64,000 nucleotides of DNA from Actinopolymorpha alba DSM 45243 (GCF_000373925.1 NZ_KB892707.1:1-64000), one strand, 5' to 3'; positions 42,912 through 51,575 are shown, counted from the stretch's first letter. Numbers and translations: made by a program. Notes: generated by a model not told the origin, from the letters alone.

Positions 42912-44195
42912 GTGCGCACCTCGGCCGGTTCCGCCGGCGTGTCCCGGCTGCCCTTACTCGTCCTACTCCTCGGCTCGATCACCGCGATCGGACCGATGTC
43001 GATCGACCTCTACCTGCCCGCCTTCCCTGAGCTGACGCGTTCGCTCCACACCACGGAGCCGATGGTGCAGCTCACCCTGACCGCCTGCCTGGTCGGCCTC
43101 GCGATCGGTCAGGCCGTGGTCGGCCCCCTCTCAGACGCGATCGGGCGGCGCCGTCCGCTGCTCGTCGGCATGGCGGGGTACGCCGTCGCGTCCGTGCTGT
43201 GTGCGCTGGCGCCGAGCATCGAGGCGCTCACGATCGGCCGCTTCCTCCAGGGGTTCGCGGGCTCGGCGGGCGCGGTGCTCGCCCAGGCACTGGTCCGTGA
43301 CCTGGTGGACGGCCCCATGGTCGCGCGGATCCTGAGCCGCCTGATGCTCGTGATGGGTGTCGCCCCGGTGCTCGCACCGACACTGGGCGGACAGCTGCTG
43401 CGGCTGACCGGATGGCGTGGCGTTTTCTGGGTGCTCGCTGTCTTCGGCGTGATCATGACCGGTGTCGTCGCGGCGTTCGTGAAGGAGACGCTCCCTGAGG
43501 AACGCCGGCGCCGCGGCGGCGTGGCCGCGACGTTCCGGACATACCGCCGGATCGTCGCGGACCGGCGTTACGTCGGCTACGCCGCGGTGTCCGCGCTGGG
43601 ATTCCTGGCGATCTTCGGTTATGTGTCCGGCTCGCCGTTCGCCTACCAGGAGGTCCACAACGTCTCGCCGCAGGCGTTCGGCCTGCTGTTCGGGATCAAC
43701 TCGATCGGTCTGGTCGCCGCGAGCCAGCTGAACGCCCGGCTGGTGCTGCGGATGCCGTCGTTCAAGATCCTGCGGCGAGCCGTGCCCGTCACGGTGGCCG
43801 GCGCGCTCGCCCTCGTGTTCACCACCATCACGGGTGCCTTCGGCCTGGTCGGCCTGTCCGTGCCGCTCTTCGTCGTGGTGGCGAGCCTCGGGCTCGTGCT
43901 GCCGAACTCCGGCGCGCTCGCCCTCAACCGCCACCCCGAGTCGGCGGGAACGGCCGCGGCTCTGGTGGGGATGACGCAGTTCGTGGTCGGAGCCTTCGCC
44001 GGTCCGTTCATCGGGTCGATGGGCGTGGGTACGGCCGTACCCATGGCCGGCGTGATCGGTGCGGGCGCGCTCGGCATGCTCGTCATCGCTCTGGTGCTGA
44101 CTCCGGGGGAGCGGCGGATGGCGCGCGGCACCCTGCCGGAGCAGAGCCAGCAGCCGGAACGCGAGCGGGTCGCCGAGGAGGCGATGCTCCACTGA
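42912..44195 (+). CDS. Bcr/CflA-type MFS drug exporter
   Basis: This 427-residue, 12-helix multidrug transporter has the family signature IGPMSIDLYLPAFPEL in helix 1 and the motif-A loop GPLSDAIGRRRPLL. GFAGSAGAVLAQALVRDL follows in helices 4 and 5. The GTG at 42912 follows GGAG. The frame extends to 42846 but that part would not be membrane-like. Members export bicyclomycin, chloramphenicol and sulfonamides. Its own substrate is unknown. The short C-terminal tail is charged. Confidence 0.92.
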   Translation: MRTSAGSAGVSRLPLLVLLLGSITAIGPMSIDLYLPAFPELTRSLHTTEPMVQLTLTACLVGLAIGQAVVGPLSDAIGRRRPLLVGMAGYAVASVLCALAPSIEALTIGRFLQGFAGSAGAVLAQALVRDLVDGPMVARILSRLMLVMGVAPVLAPTLGGQLLRLTGWRGVFWVLAVFGVIMTGVVAAFVKETLPEERRRRGGVAATFRTYRRIVADRRYVGYAAVSALGFLAIFGYVSGSPFAYQEVHNVSPQAFGLLFGINSIGLVAASQLNARLVLRMPSFKILRRAVPVTVAGALALVFTTITGAFGLVGLSVPLFVVVASLGLVLPNSGALALNRHPESAGTAAALVGMTQFVVGAFAGPFIGSMGVGTAVPMAGVIGAGALGMLVIALVLTPGERRMARGTLPEQSQQPERERVAEEAMLH

Positions 44196-44285
44196 GCCGG
44201 CCGGGTGGGCCGATTGTTGGCTGTCCCGCCGCCCGAAACGTCGGGGGCCACGCGTTGGGGTAGGCGGTGGGGCAGACTGGCAGGC

Positions 44286-45317
44286 GTGGATGCGCCACGG
44301 TGGGTTCTCCATGTTGACCTCGACCAGTTCATCGCGGCGGTCGAGGTGCTCCGGCGACCGGAGTTGCGCGGCCTGCCGGTGGTTGTTGGTGGCTCGGGTG
44401 ACCCCACCCAGCGGGGTGTGGTGGCGACCGCCTCCTACGAGGCGCGGGAGTTCGGTGTCCAGTCCGGAATGCCGTTGCGGACGGCGGCCCGGCGCTGTCC
44501 CCAGGCCGTCTTCCTGCCATCAGATGCTCCGGCGTACGAAGCCGTCTCTGAGCGGGTGATGGAGACGCTGCGGGAGTTCCCGGCGGTCGTCGAGGTCATG
44601 GGCTGGGATGAGGCGTTCCTCGAGGTCCACACGGATGACCCGGAGACGCTGGCGAACGACGTCCGACAGGCGGTGCAGGAACGCACGCGGTTGGCGTCGT
44701 CAGTGGGCATTGGCGACAACAAACTCCGAGCCAAACTGGCGACGGGATTCGCCAAACCGGCCGGCGTCTTCCGGCTCACCGAGGCCAACTGGTGGCAGGT
44801 CATGGCGGATCGCCCGACCGACGCCTTGTGGGGGATCGGCAGCAAGACCGCCCGCAAACTGGCTGAGCTCGACGTGCGCACGGTGGCGGAGTTGGCCGCG
44901 GCCGATCCGTACGTCCTCGCCGATCGGCTCGGGCCGACCATGGGTCCGTGGTTTCGGCGGATCGCGCGTGGTGAGGATCGCTCACCGATCGTGGGTACGC
45001 CGTACGTCTCGAAGTCGCGCAGCCGGGAGACGACGTTCCAGCACAACCTCACGGACTGGGCGCTCGTCCGCGAGGAGATCGTGGCCCTGGCCCGCCGGGT
45101 GGCTGACGACGTCGTGGCGGAGGGGCGTCCGGCTGTGCGGGTCGCTGTCAAGGTGCGGTTGGCGCCGTTCCAGACGTACACGCGGAGTGTAGGTTTGGCC
45201 GAACCCACCAGTGAGGCCGCGGCGATCGAGGCCGGCGCACTGGCGGCACTGGAGAAGTTCGAACCCGGCCGCGCGGTGCGTCTGCTCGGCGTCCGCGCAG
45301 ACTTCGAAACGCACTAA
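44286..45317 (+). CDS. Y-family DNA polymerase, DinB2-like
   Basis: This 343-residue translesion polymerase begins at GTG 44286. The first metal motif is HVDLDQFIAAVE (Asp11, Asp13) and the second WDEAF (Asp108, Glu109), followed by the helix-hairpin-helix region WGIGSKTARKL and a little-finger domain. At the steric-gate position, where E. coli DinB has Phe13, this protein has Ile16. Mycobacterium smegmatis DinB2 has Leu there and uses ribonucleotides, and its DLDQF motif is the same. So this is likely a DinB2-type enzyme with loose sugar choice. The GW before DE replaces the usual S-x. Confidence 0.9.
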   Translation: MDAPRWVLHVDLDQFIAAVEVLRRPELRGLPVVVGGSGDPTQRGVVATASYEAREFGVQSGMPLRTAARRCPQAVFLPSDAPAYEAVSERVMETLREFPAVVEVMGWDEAFLEVHTDDPETLANDVRQAVQERTRLASSVGIGDNKLRAKLATGFAKPAGVFRLTEANWWQVMADRPTDALWGIGSKTARKLAELDVRTVAELAAADPYVLADRLGPTMGPWFRRIARGEDRSPIVGTPYVSKSRSRETTFQHNLTDWALVREEIVALARRVADDVVAEGRPAVRVAVKVRLAPFQTYTRSVGLAEPTSEAAAIEAGALAALEKFEPGRAVRLLGVRADFETH

Positions 45318-45347
45318 AGGGCCGTGCCGATGTCGAACTCTCCAAGG

Positions 45348-45392
45348 GGAGTGGAGACTTTCCGTGTCCTGACCTGGAAGACTTTCCACTCC
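45348..45392 (+). repeat. Imperfect hairpin, family C copy 2
   Basis: GGAGTGGA and TCCACTCC (45348-45355, 45385-45392) pair at the base. The inner stem is degenerate. TGGAGACTTTCCGTG (45352-45366) matches the left arm of the hairpin at 33355-33370 with one T fewer. It starts about 30 nt past the polymerase gene, as copy 1 does past the SH3 gene. Confidence 0.55.
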
Positions 45393-45405
45393 TCTCCCTC
45401 TTGTC

Positions 45406-45467
45406 GAGTTGGGTCCTGAAACTGTAGACCGCGCGGCCCTTCGGTCTACAGTTTCAGGACCCAACTC
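45406..45467. terminator. 25-bp perfect hairpin
   Basis: The arms 45406-45430 and 45443-45467 pair over 25 bp without a mismatch, around a 12-nt loop. Such a long perfect stem is far beyond ordinary terminators. It separates the convergent polymerase and regulator genes. Confidence 0.8.
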
Positions 45468-45639
45468 AAAGCTGGCTCCGTCAAGAAATGGCTGGCGGTC
45501 AATTCACGAAACCCGAGGTTCGTCAACGGGACCCTCCACCTATCGCTTTACGGCCTTCGTACTGCTCGGGCCTGATACGGATCTTCGCGGATGTCGCGGG
45601 GTTGTCAACCACTCGTTGCGCGGTGGACCGGATGTCTGC

Positions 45640-46533
45640 CTAGCCTTCGACGAGGAGGGCGAAACCGTCGAGGTGGCGTGCCAGGCCGTACTCGAACAGC
45701 CCGTCCAGATCGATCGCGACCTCGGCCGAGAGGCGTTCCAGTACAGGGAATCGCTCGACCAGCTCGGCGGTCTGGCGTTCCTGGGACAGCCACCACCGGT
45801 CGAACGAAAGCCCGCTCTCCGCACGAGCCTCCACTTCGGCGGCCTTCGTCATCGCCACGGTCATGACGTACGCCGCCAGCGTGATTGCCTCCTGCATCAT
45901 GGTCTCAGGCGGCAGTCCGAGACCATCCAGAGCGCGCAGCGTCCACCCGGTGTGTGCCGCGGCGTTCGGCATCATCAGCGGCCGGGTGAAAGAGATTACC
46001 CGGGGCAGCCACAGATGCTGTTGACACAGCTCCCACTGCACCCGCGAAACCAGCTCCAGCTTGGCCCGCCAGCCGTCAGGCCCCGGCTCGGGTAACGGGC
46101 GTCGGCCGAACACCTCGTCCGCCATCTGCCTCACCAGGTCGTCCTTGCCGTCGACGTACCGGTAGAGCGTCATCGGTCCGGCACCGAGCTCGGCGGCGAC
46201 CCGGCGCATCGACACCGCGTCCAGGCCCTCGGCGTCCGCGATCGCGATCGCGGCAGTGAGCACCTGGTCGCGGCCGAGCGTCGGCTGGACGGCCGCCCGT
46301 GAGCGTACGGTCCGGTGTCCCGCACGGGCGCTGACCACGGTGCCCGCGCCCACTCTCGCCTCGACCAGGCCCTCGTCGCGCAGGCTCGCCATCGCCCGGG
46401 TGGCGGTGGCCATCGCCACGCCGTGGTCCTCGGCGATCCGCCGGATCGAGGGAACGCGGTCACCTGGTCGTAGCTCGCCAGCGGCGATCCGGTCGCGGAG
46501 CTCGGCGGCGATGCGAAGGTACGGAGCTGACAT
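45640..46533 (-). CDS. GntR-TetR hybrid regulator
   Basis: This 297-residue protein joins two DNA-binding domains. Residues 1-70 form a GntR winged helix (LRDRIAAGELRPGDRVPSIR; TATRAMASLRDEGLV). Residues 88-135 form a TetR helix-turn-helix (AIAIADAEGLDAVSMRRVAAELGAGPMTLYRYV). The remainder is a TetR C-terminal helical ligand domain. It diverges from an acetyltransferase gene over a spacer with two different palindromes, one perhaps for each domain. Its target is probably the acetyltransferase/C45 pair. The ligand is unknown. Confidence 0.9.
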   Translation of the reverse strand: MSAPYLRIAAELRDRIAAGELRPGDRVPSIRRIAEDHGVAMATATRAMASLRDEGLVEARVGAGTVVSARAGHRTVRSRAAVQPTLGRDQVLTAAIAIADAEGLDAVSMRRVAAELGAGPMTLYRYVDGKDDLVRQMADEVFGRRPLPEPGPDGWRAKLELVSRVQWELCQQHLWLPRVISFTRPLMMPNAAAHTGWTLRALDGLGLPPETMMQEAITLAAYVMTVAMTKAAEVEARAESGLSFDRWWLSQERQTAELVERFPVLERLSAEVAIDLDGLFEYGLARHLDGFALLVEG

Positions 46534-46563
46534 GCGGCAAAGTGTACTAGCTCATTAGCGCCA

Positions 46564-46575
46564 CGTACTAGTACG
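46564..46575. promoter_or_regulatory. Palindrome CGTACTAGTACG (operator candidate 1)
   Basis: A perfect 12-bp palindrome. The core GTACTA also occurs at 46544-46549 and 46633-46638, giving three sites across the divergent spacer of the hybrid regulator. Confidence 0.5.
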
Positions 46576-46581
46576 CCGTCA

Positions 46582-46602
46582 GGGTTATCCCGGAGATAAC
46601 CC
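46582..46602. promoter_or_regulatory. Inverted repeat GGGTTATC-N5-GATAACCC (operator candidate 2)
   Basis: A perfect 8-bp inverted repeat with a 5-bp centre CCGGA lies 7 bp from operator candidate 1. Its sequence is unrelated, which suits a TetR-type dimer site. Confidence 0.55.
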
Positions 46603-46657
46603 GCCTTAGATCGTTAGGTTCTTGCTCGCAATGTACTAACGCAAATACGGTGTACGC

Positions 46658-47266
46658 ATGTCGATAACGATGTACGACGAAGGGCGCGGTCCGGAGCGCT
46701 CGGTCGTGCTGGACCTGCTCGCTGCGGCCTTCCAGGACGATCCGGTCGTCGCCTGGTTGTTCCCCGATCCCGTCGAGCGCCGGCGCCTGCAGCCGGCCTA
46801 CTACGCCGGGCTGCTCGCCCAGCCGACTGCCGAGGCGTACCTGACTACTGCGGGAGACGGCGTCGCGGTCTGGTTGGAGCTGTCCGCCGGCCAGGTGCCG
46901 TTCGGTGATCCACCCGGCGGCGACGCCGGACCCGACCCGCTCGCGGTGTTCGGGCCGCATGCCGAACGCCTGCGGCACCTGGGTGGCCTCCTCGCCGAGC
47001 GGCACTCGCATGCCGAGCAGCACCTCTACCTCGCCTGCATCGGCGTACGCCCGGACCGGCGGGGCAGCGGCCTGGGGTCGGCGCTGCTCCGCCATCGCCT
47101 CGCTCAACCCGACGCCGAGAACCTGCCGGCGTACCTCGAGGCCAGTTCGGCCCGCAGCCGCGACCTCTACCTCCAGCACGGTTTCGAGGACCTCGGCACC
47201 CCAGTCCAGCTGCCGGACGGCCCGCTCCTCTGGCCGATGTGGCGCAGCGCAACATCAACCCGGTAA
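46658..47266 (+). CDS. GNAT family N-acetyltransferase
   Basis: This 202-residue GNAT acetyltransferase has the acetyl-CoA-binding stretch LYLACIGVRPDRRGSGLGSALL, followed by PAYLEASSARSRDLYLQHGFEDLG. The N-terminal half is more variable. It is followed after 12 nt by the C45 acyltransferase gene with TAAGGAGAAAC as ribosome site, so the two form an operon. The acceptor could be a drug or a small amine. Divergent from it is the GntR-TetR hybrid, whose candidate operators lie in between. Confidence 0.9.
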   Translation: MSITMYDEGRGPERSVVLDLLAAAFQDDPVVAWLFPDPVERRRLQPAYYAGLLAQPTAEAYLTTAGDGVAVWLELSAGQVPFGDPPGGDAGPDPLAVFGPHAERLRHLGGLLAERHSHAEQHLYLACIGVRPDRRGSGLGSALLRHRLAQPDAENLPAYLEASSARSRDLYLQHGFEDLGTPVQLPDGPLLWPMWRSATSTR

Positions 47267-47278
47267 GGAGAAACGCCC

Positions 47279-48457
47279 ATGACGACAATGCATCGCGAAA
47301 CGGTGGCCGGTGGCCCGGGTGCGTTCATGACCGTCGACCACCTGACAGTCAGCGGCAGCCAGGCCGCGATCGGCCGAAGGCTCGCCGAGGAGGCCAGGAG
47401 CCGTTACGGGTGGCGCCCCGTGCCCGCCGACCCGGTGGTGAGCCGCGCCCGGCGCGCCTGGTTCGAACGCAACTGGCCGCAGCATTACGCCCGCATGGCC
47501 GGCGCCGCGCAGGCCATGGGTGTCGACCTGCGCGACGACCTGGTGCACCTCGACGCCCTCTCGGGAGTGCCGGACGGCTCAGGTTGCTCGGCCACCTGGT
47601 CCGCACCGTCGGCGACGGTTGAAGGGCGCGCGTTGCTTGGCCGCAACTACGACTTCTTCACCGTTGGTTGGCGGCAGTTGTTCGCGTTGTTGGGTGGGGA
47701 GACGCCGCCCGCGCACGAGACGCCGATGGCCGCCCGCCCGTACGTCATCACCAGCCGCCCGGACGACGGTCCCGCCACGACGGTCATCACGATGAGTGAC
47801 CTGGACGGGTGCACCGAGGGCATCAACGAACACGGCCTCGCGGTGGTGCTTCTGCTCGCCGACACTGAGTCGACAAGCGGGTCACCGGTCGACGCGGGCC
47901 CGCAGGTCGGGCTGAGCTCCATGCAGTTGCCGCGGTTCGTCCTCGACACCTGCGAGAACGTCGAGCAGGCAAAGCAGGCGTTGCTCGGCGCCAAGCAGTA
48001 TGACCTCGGAATCCCTCTGCACTATCTGATCGCGGACCGGACCGGGCGGGCGTTTGTCTGGGAGCACAGCAACGGGGGAGTGGACCACATCATCGAGGCT
48101 GACGGTGAGGCCTTGTGCGTGACGAACCATCCGTTGCATCGGCCGATCGACCCGGCGAATCCGCCGCGAGACAACGCGGAGACCATGTTGACCTACCAGC
48201 GGCACGAGCACCTGCGGGAGCAGGTCAAGGACGGACCGATGTCGGCGGCCCGGCTGCGTGAGGTACTCGACGAGGTGCGGTTCGACGCACGGAAGGCAGA
48301 CGCGCTTCCGGTGCGTACGTTGTGGCGCACGGTCTTTGACCTGGACGAGCTGACGATGGCGGCGCACTTCTATCTCGGCGACGCGCCCGACGGGGATCTG
48401 GTCTACAGCCCGGAGGTCACGTTCAGCCCGGTCGTGCAGCGACACAGGGTCGGTTGA
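47279..48457 (+). CDS. C45-family autoproteolytic acyltransferase/hydrolase
   Basis: This 392-residue Ntn-fold enzyme resembles the acyl-CoA:6-aminopenicillanic acid acyltransferase family. The expected nucleophile is Cys103 in DGSGCSATW, which would become the N-terminus after self-cleavage. The conserved GRNYDFF follows at LLGRNYDFF, then ITMSDLDGCTEGINEHGLAV and the later N-terminal-hydrolase pattern. The preceding prosegment of about 100 residues has the normal size. Paired with an acetyltransferase, it may act on an acylated amine or a beta-lactam-like compound. The substrate is not known. Confidence 0.88.
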   Translation: MTTMHRETVAGGPGAFMTVDHLTVSGSQAAIGRRLAEEARSRYGWRPVPADPVVSRARRAWFERNWPQHYARMAGAAQAMGVDLRDDLVHLDALSGVPDGSGCSATWSAPSATVEGRALLGRNYDFFTVGWRQLFALLGGETPPAHETPMAARPYVITSRPDDGPATTVITMSDLDGCTEGINEHGLAVVLLLADTESTSGSPVDAGPQVGLSSMQLPRFVLDTCENVEQAKQALLGAKQYDLGIPLHYLIADRTGRAFVWEHSNGGVDHIIEADGEALCVTNHPLHRPIDPANPPRDNAETMLTYQRHEHLREQVKDGPMSAARLREVLDEVRFDARKADALPVRTLWRTVFDLDELTMAAHFYLGDAPDGDLVYSPEVTFSPVVQRHRVG

Positions 48458-48470
48458 TGGCGTAAACGGA

Positions 48471-49157
48471 TCAGTCGCAGACGACCCCGTCGCGATTGCG
48501 GTCGGGATACCAGAAGTATTCCGGGTCCTTGCCGATGTAGTAGGGCCCGTATCCGTGGGCTCGGACCTGGGCGCAGGTGCGATACCTCGGGTCGAGGTCG
48601 CCCTCCCGGGGCCACCTCGGCCGGGGGTACTCGCGGTCACGGTCACGATCGCGGCCGTCGCCGCGGTCGCGCGTGTGGTCGCCGTTGTCGGGCGTCGATG
48701 ACGGCGTGGTTGACCGGGCGGGTGGCCGCGGGCGCGGCGCCCCGGAGGCGTCGGAGGAGCCGCTGGACGTGGTCGGGGTCGGCGATGGGGACGCGGTGTA
48801 CGGCGCCGGATCCTGCTGGGGCACCGAGTCGGAGGAGCCAGCACCGGACTTCGGCCCGGGCCGCGAAGTCCCGGGGACGGTCGAGACGTCCGGGTCAGAA
48901 GTGACGATCGTCATCTCGTCGGGCGGCGCGGAGAAGGCGTTGACGTAGATCAGGATGGCGCTGATGCCCGCGACGAAGCCGAGCCCAACGGCGAGGCGCC
49001 GACGCACGATCGGCGCCTTCGACGGAGCGTCATCGATCCACAGCGTCCAGCCGTACGGCGGCGGCCCCCAGGAAGGGTCGGGCTCCCAGTTGGAGGGTGG
49101 CGTCCAGCCCGCGGGCGGCTCCGGCCAGTTGGGCGGCGGGTTGAATCGAGCGGGCAT
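48471..49157 (-). CDS. Membrane protein with excalibur domain
   Basis: This 228-residue protein begins with a proline/tryptophan-rich cytoplasmic part (repeated PPNWPEPP and PPPYGW), then one membrane helix (about residues 55-75, VGLGFVAGISAILIYVNAF). A long Ser/Thr/Pro/Asp/Arg-rich linker follows, and the C-terminal excalibur calcium-binding domain ends in YRTCAQVRAHGYGPYYIGKD and DRNRDGVVCD. The DxDxDG-like loop and cysteines are visible. The domain is extracellular. I chose the ATG at 49157, which has GGAGATC upstream. The longer frame is unsupported. Confidence 0.85.
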   Translation of the reverse strand: MPARFNPPPNWPEPPAGWTPPSNWEPDPSWGPPPYGWTLWIDDAPSKAPIVRRRLAVGLGFVAGISAILIYVNAFSAPPDEMTIVTSDPDVSTVPGTSRPGPKSGAGSSDSVPQQDPAPYTASPSPTPTTSSGSSDASGAPRPRPPARSTTPSSTPDNGDHTRDRGDGRDRDRDREYPRPRWPREGDLDPRYRTCAQVRAHGYGPYYIGKDPEYFWYPDRNRDGVVCD

Positions 49158-49272
49158 AGCGATCTCCACGGATGAGGCCGGAGGTGATCTTAGGGCCAGC
49201 GCTCGTGATCCGCAGTCACGTACCCACATGCTGGAAACCACGGCCACGCATTTCTGCGATGGAACTCGCCGG

Positions 49273-50040
49273 TCAGGGGTTGGTACGCCGCGCACGCGCC
49301 AGCAACTCGTAGCGGTCACCCCGATACAGCGAGCGCTCAGACTCCAGCACGACGCCGGCCTGGTCCCGGGTCACGGCCTCGATCAGCAGGCATGGTTGTC
49401 CAGGATCGATCTCGAGTAGCTCCGCGTCGTGCGCGTCGGCGACGACCGCGAGGACGCGCGCGCCGCTGGTGGCAGGCCGGACCCCCCAGCGTTCGTCCAG
49501 CGTGTCGAACAGCGAGCGCCGGCTCCACCGCAGCCGGGCCAGCCCGGGGAAGCGCTGGAGAGAGACGTCCGCGCGTTCGAGTGCCATCGGAGCCTCGTCG
49601 GCGGTCCGCAGTCGGACAAGATGCAGGACGGGGGAGCCGACCTCGATCTCGAGCCGGCTGGCGACCCGCGAGGTCGCCGGCTCCACCGTGGCCGACAGGA
49701 CCCGCGACCCGGGAACCAGCCCGCGCGCCCGCATGTCCCGGCTGAACGACGTGAGCAGGTCGGCGCGGGCCGGGCGGGGTTCGGCGACGACGGTGCCGTG
49801 ACCGTGCCGGCGGAACAGCACGCCGTCGGCTACCATGCGTTCGATCTCCTGGCGGACCGTCGTACGCGACACCCCGAAATGGTCGGCGAGCACCCGCTCG
49901 GACGGCATCAGGGCACCCGGCCCGCTGCGCTCGGCCAACTCCTCGAGGATCCGTCGTAGCTGGTGACCCTTGGGTTGGTCGGCGGTGAGCGAGGTGGTCG
50001 TCAGGATGCTCAGGTCGATCTCGTGGCGCGTACGAGGCAT
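49273..50040 (-). CDS. GntR family regulator, HutC/UTRA subfamily
   Basis: This 255-residue regulator has a winged helix at residues 25-95 (GHQLRRILEELAERSGPG; SERVLADHFGVSRTTVRQEIERMV) and a C-terminal UTRA ligand domain with the typical SRVLSATVEPATSRVASRLEIEVGSPVLHLVRLRTAD and LLIEAVTRDQAGVVLESERSLYRGDRYEL. UTRA domains often sense sugar phosphates or amino acids. It diverges from the unknown 424-aa gene, so that is one candidate target. The N-terminal 24 residues are extra. Confidence 0.92.
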   Translation of the reverse strand: MPRTRHEIDLSILTTTSLTADQPKGHQLRRILEELAERSGPGALMPSERVLADHFGVSRTTVRQEIERMVADGVLFRRHGHGTVVAEPRPARADLLTSFSRDMRARGLVPGSRVLSATVEPATSRVASRLEIEVGSPVLHLVRLRTADEAPMALERADVSLQRFPGLARLRWSRRSLFDTLDERWGVRPATSGARVLAVVADAHDAELLEIDPGQPCLLIEAVTRDQAGVVLESERSLYRGDRYELLARARRTNP

Positions 50041-50123
50041 GGTTCAGTATCGACGCCCCGAAGGGGTGGCGTACGTGCGCAGGTGCCCCATATGCGCCAC
50101 GATGTGTGATCCTTGAGGGTGAT

Positions 50124-50148
50124 CTCGGACGCGGCGAACGCGTCCGAG
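50124..50148. promoter_or_regulatory. 10-bp hairpin before the 424-aa gene
   Basis: CTCGGACGCG and CGCGTCCGAG form a perfect 10-bp stem around GCGAA, 32 bp before the start codon. It may be an operator of the divergent GntR regulator or a leader hairpin. Confidence 0.35.
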
Positions 50149-50179
50149 GATACGTTCGACGGGAAAGGAAGTCCGGCTC

Positions 50180-51454
50180 ATGGGTCGCCATGACCCCCTC
50201 CTCGCCCGGGTCCCCCCAGACCTTGCTGGTCATGCCCGCGCGGTGGTCGACTGGTTGGTCGGCGACGTCATGGAGTTCACCGAACTCGGGCTCGCTGACG
50301 TCCGGCGGATGCTGTGGATCGACCTACCGAACCGCTGGGCGGTCCCGGAGCCACAGTGGCCGCAGGTCGTCGAGGCCGGCGCGCAGGTGTTCGACCTCGC
50401 CGGGCGCCCGAGCCTTGCCGCGCTCGCGCGCTCCGACGAGACCCGCGAGATCCTTGCGGCGTATGCGCGCTCGCGCGAGGAAGGCGTGCTCGCCGCGAAC
50501 GCCGCGTTCGACCGGACCGGCACGAAGCCGCCCGACACTGACGTCCTCACGTGGGGCCGGATCATGGGCGGCGCCGAGGCCAACGCGTACGACGAACTCC
50601 AGCGGGTGCTCGAGGCGGCCGTGATCGCCGGCGAGTACATCCCCGGCACGCGCGGCTGGCAGCAGCGCCAGAAGGCGCTCGCCGTCCGCTGGCTCACCTC
50701 ACCCTCGCACTACTTCGACGGCTGGCGCCCCGTCGACGTGATCCACACCGTCCGGCGGGAGGAGTGGGTGGACACGGGTACGCCCGCGCGGACCGTCATC
50801 CTGGGCGACGTGGCGCCGCTCCTGCGCGAGCCGGTGCCGGCGCCCGAGGGCGAGCCCGCACCGCTGGACTGGTTCCTCCGGCGGATCGGCACGAGCATCC
50901 GCCTGACCGAGCGTGGCTACCTTCCACCAGACATGGTGCGGGAGGGCGACGAGCGGTTCGAATGGAGCGCGCCGCCCTACCTCGCCAGCCGCGAGGTCAA
51001 CCTGCCGCCGCTGACGAAGCTTCGCGAAGTCGCCCGGCAGCACAAGCTGGTCATCAAGCGGAAGGACGAGTTGCGGCTGTCACCATTGGGACGCACGGTG
51101 GTGGCCGATCCCGCGCGGATGTGGGAGGTGGGCGCGGTCGCGTGGCTGGGCGAGCACATCTTCGACATCCGGGTTTCTGAACTCGCCGCGGCGTTGTTGT
51201 TCCGCGAACCAAAAAAGGCCGAGACCATAGCCGCGACGATTCATGACGCGGTTGCCCCCGACTTCCGGGTGAAGGGCGGCGGCCAGGTGTCCCTGTCGGC
51301 GACCACGGAAGCGGTCTGGGACTGGATTCGCCGCGGCCTGGCGTTGGGTCTGATCGACGACCGCTGGCGTGGGCCCGAATACGCGCTCACCGAGGTGGGG
51401 CGCAAGGCCGCGTTGACAGCGTGGCAGGCCCGCGCGCACGGCCCCCAACACTGA
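50180..51454 (+). CDS. Conserved hypothetical protein (424 aa)
   Basis: The protein has 424 residues with normal high-GC codon use. Recognisable features are a helical N-terminal half, LRRIGTSIRLTERGYLPP, LPPLTKLREVARQHKLVIKRKDEL with LRLSPLGRTVVADP after it, and a C-terminal winged-helix-like end (WDWIRRGLALGLIDDRW, ALTEVGRKAA). These resemble actinobacterial proteins of pRiA4b/SEC-C type, without a firm family call. There is no signal peptide or membrane helix. It stands alone, divergent from a GntR regulator. No function can be given. Confidence 0.8.
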   Translation: MGRHDPLLARVPPDLAGHARAVVDWLVGDVMEFTELGLADVRRMLWIDLPNRWAVPEPQWPQVVEAGAQVFDLAGRPSLAALARSDETREILAAYARSREEGVLAANAAFDRTGTKPPDTDVLTWGRIMGGAEANAYDELQRVLEAAVIAGEYIPGTRGWQQRQKALAVRWLTSPSHYFDGWRPVDVIHTVRREEWVDTGTPARTVILGDVAPLLREPVPAPEGEPAPLDWFLRRIGTSIRLTERGYLPPDMVREGDERFEWSAPPYLASREVNLPPLTKLREVARQHKLVIKRKDELRLSPLGRTVVADPARMWEVGAVAWLGEHIFDIRVSELAAALLFREPKKAETIAATIHDAVAPDFRVKGGGQVSLSATTEAVWDWIRRGLALGLIDDRWRGPEYALTEVGRKAALTAWQARAHGPQH

Positions 51455-51575
51455 GCAGCCTTCGGCTGAGCGGTTGTGAAGGCTCCGCTTGAGTGTTGCC
51501 CGGCTAGGACAGGTTGCTGGATCTTGGGGGCGGGAACCAGGCCGTCGGCGGTCCGGCGCCCACCCAGGTTGCGAT

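Larger units (their letters stand above)
45318..45639. other. Non-coding spacer with two hairpins
   Basis: No gene is seen. It holds the family C hairpin (45348-45392) and a 25-bp perfect hairpin (45406-45467). From 45470 to 45639 I see no recognisable feature. The genes on both sides converge here. Confidence 0.65.
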
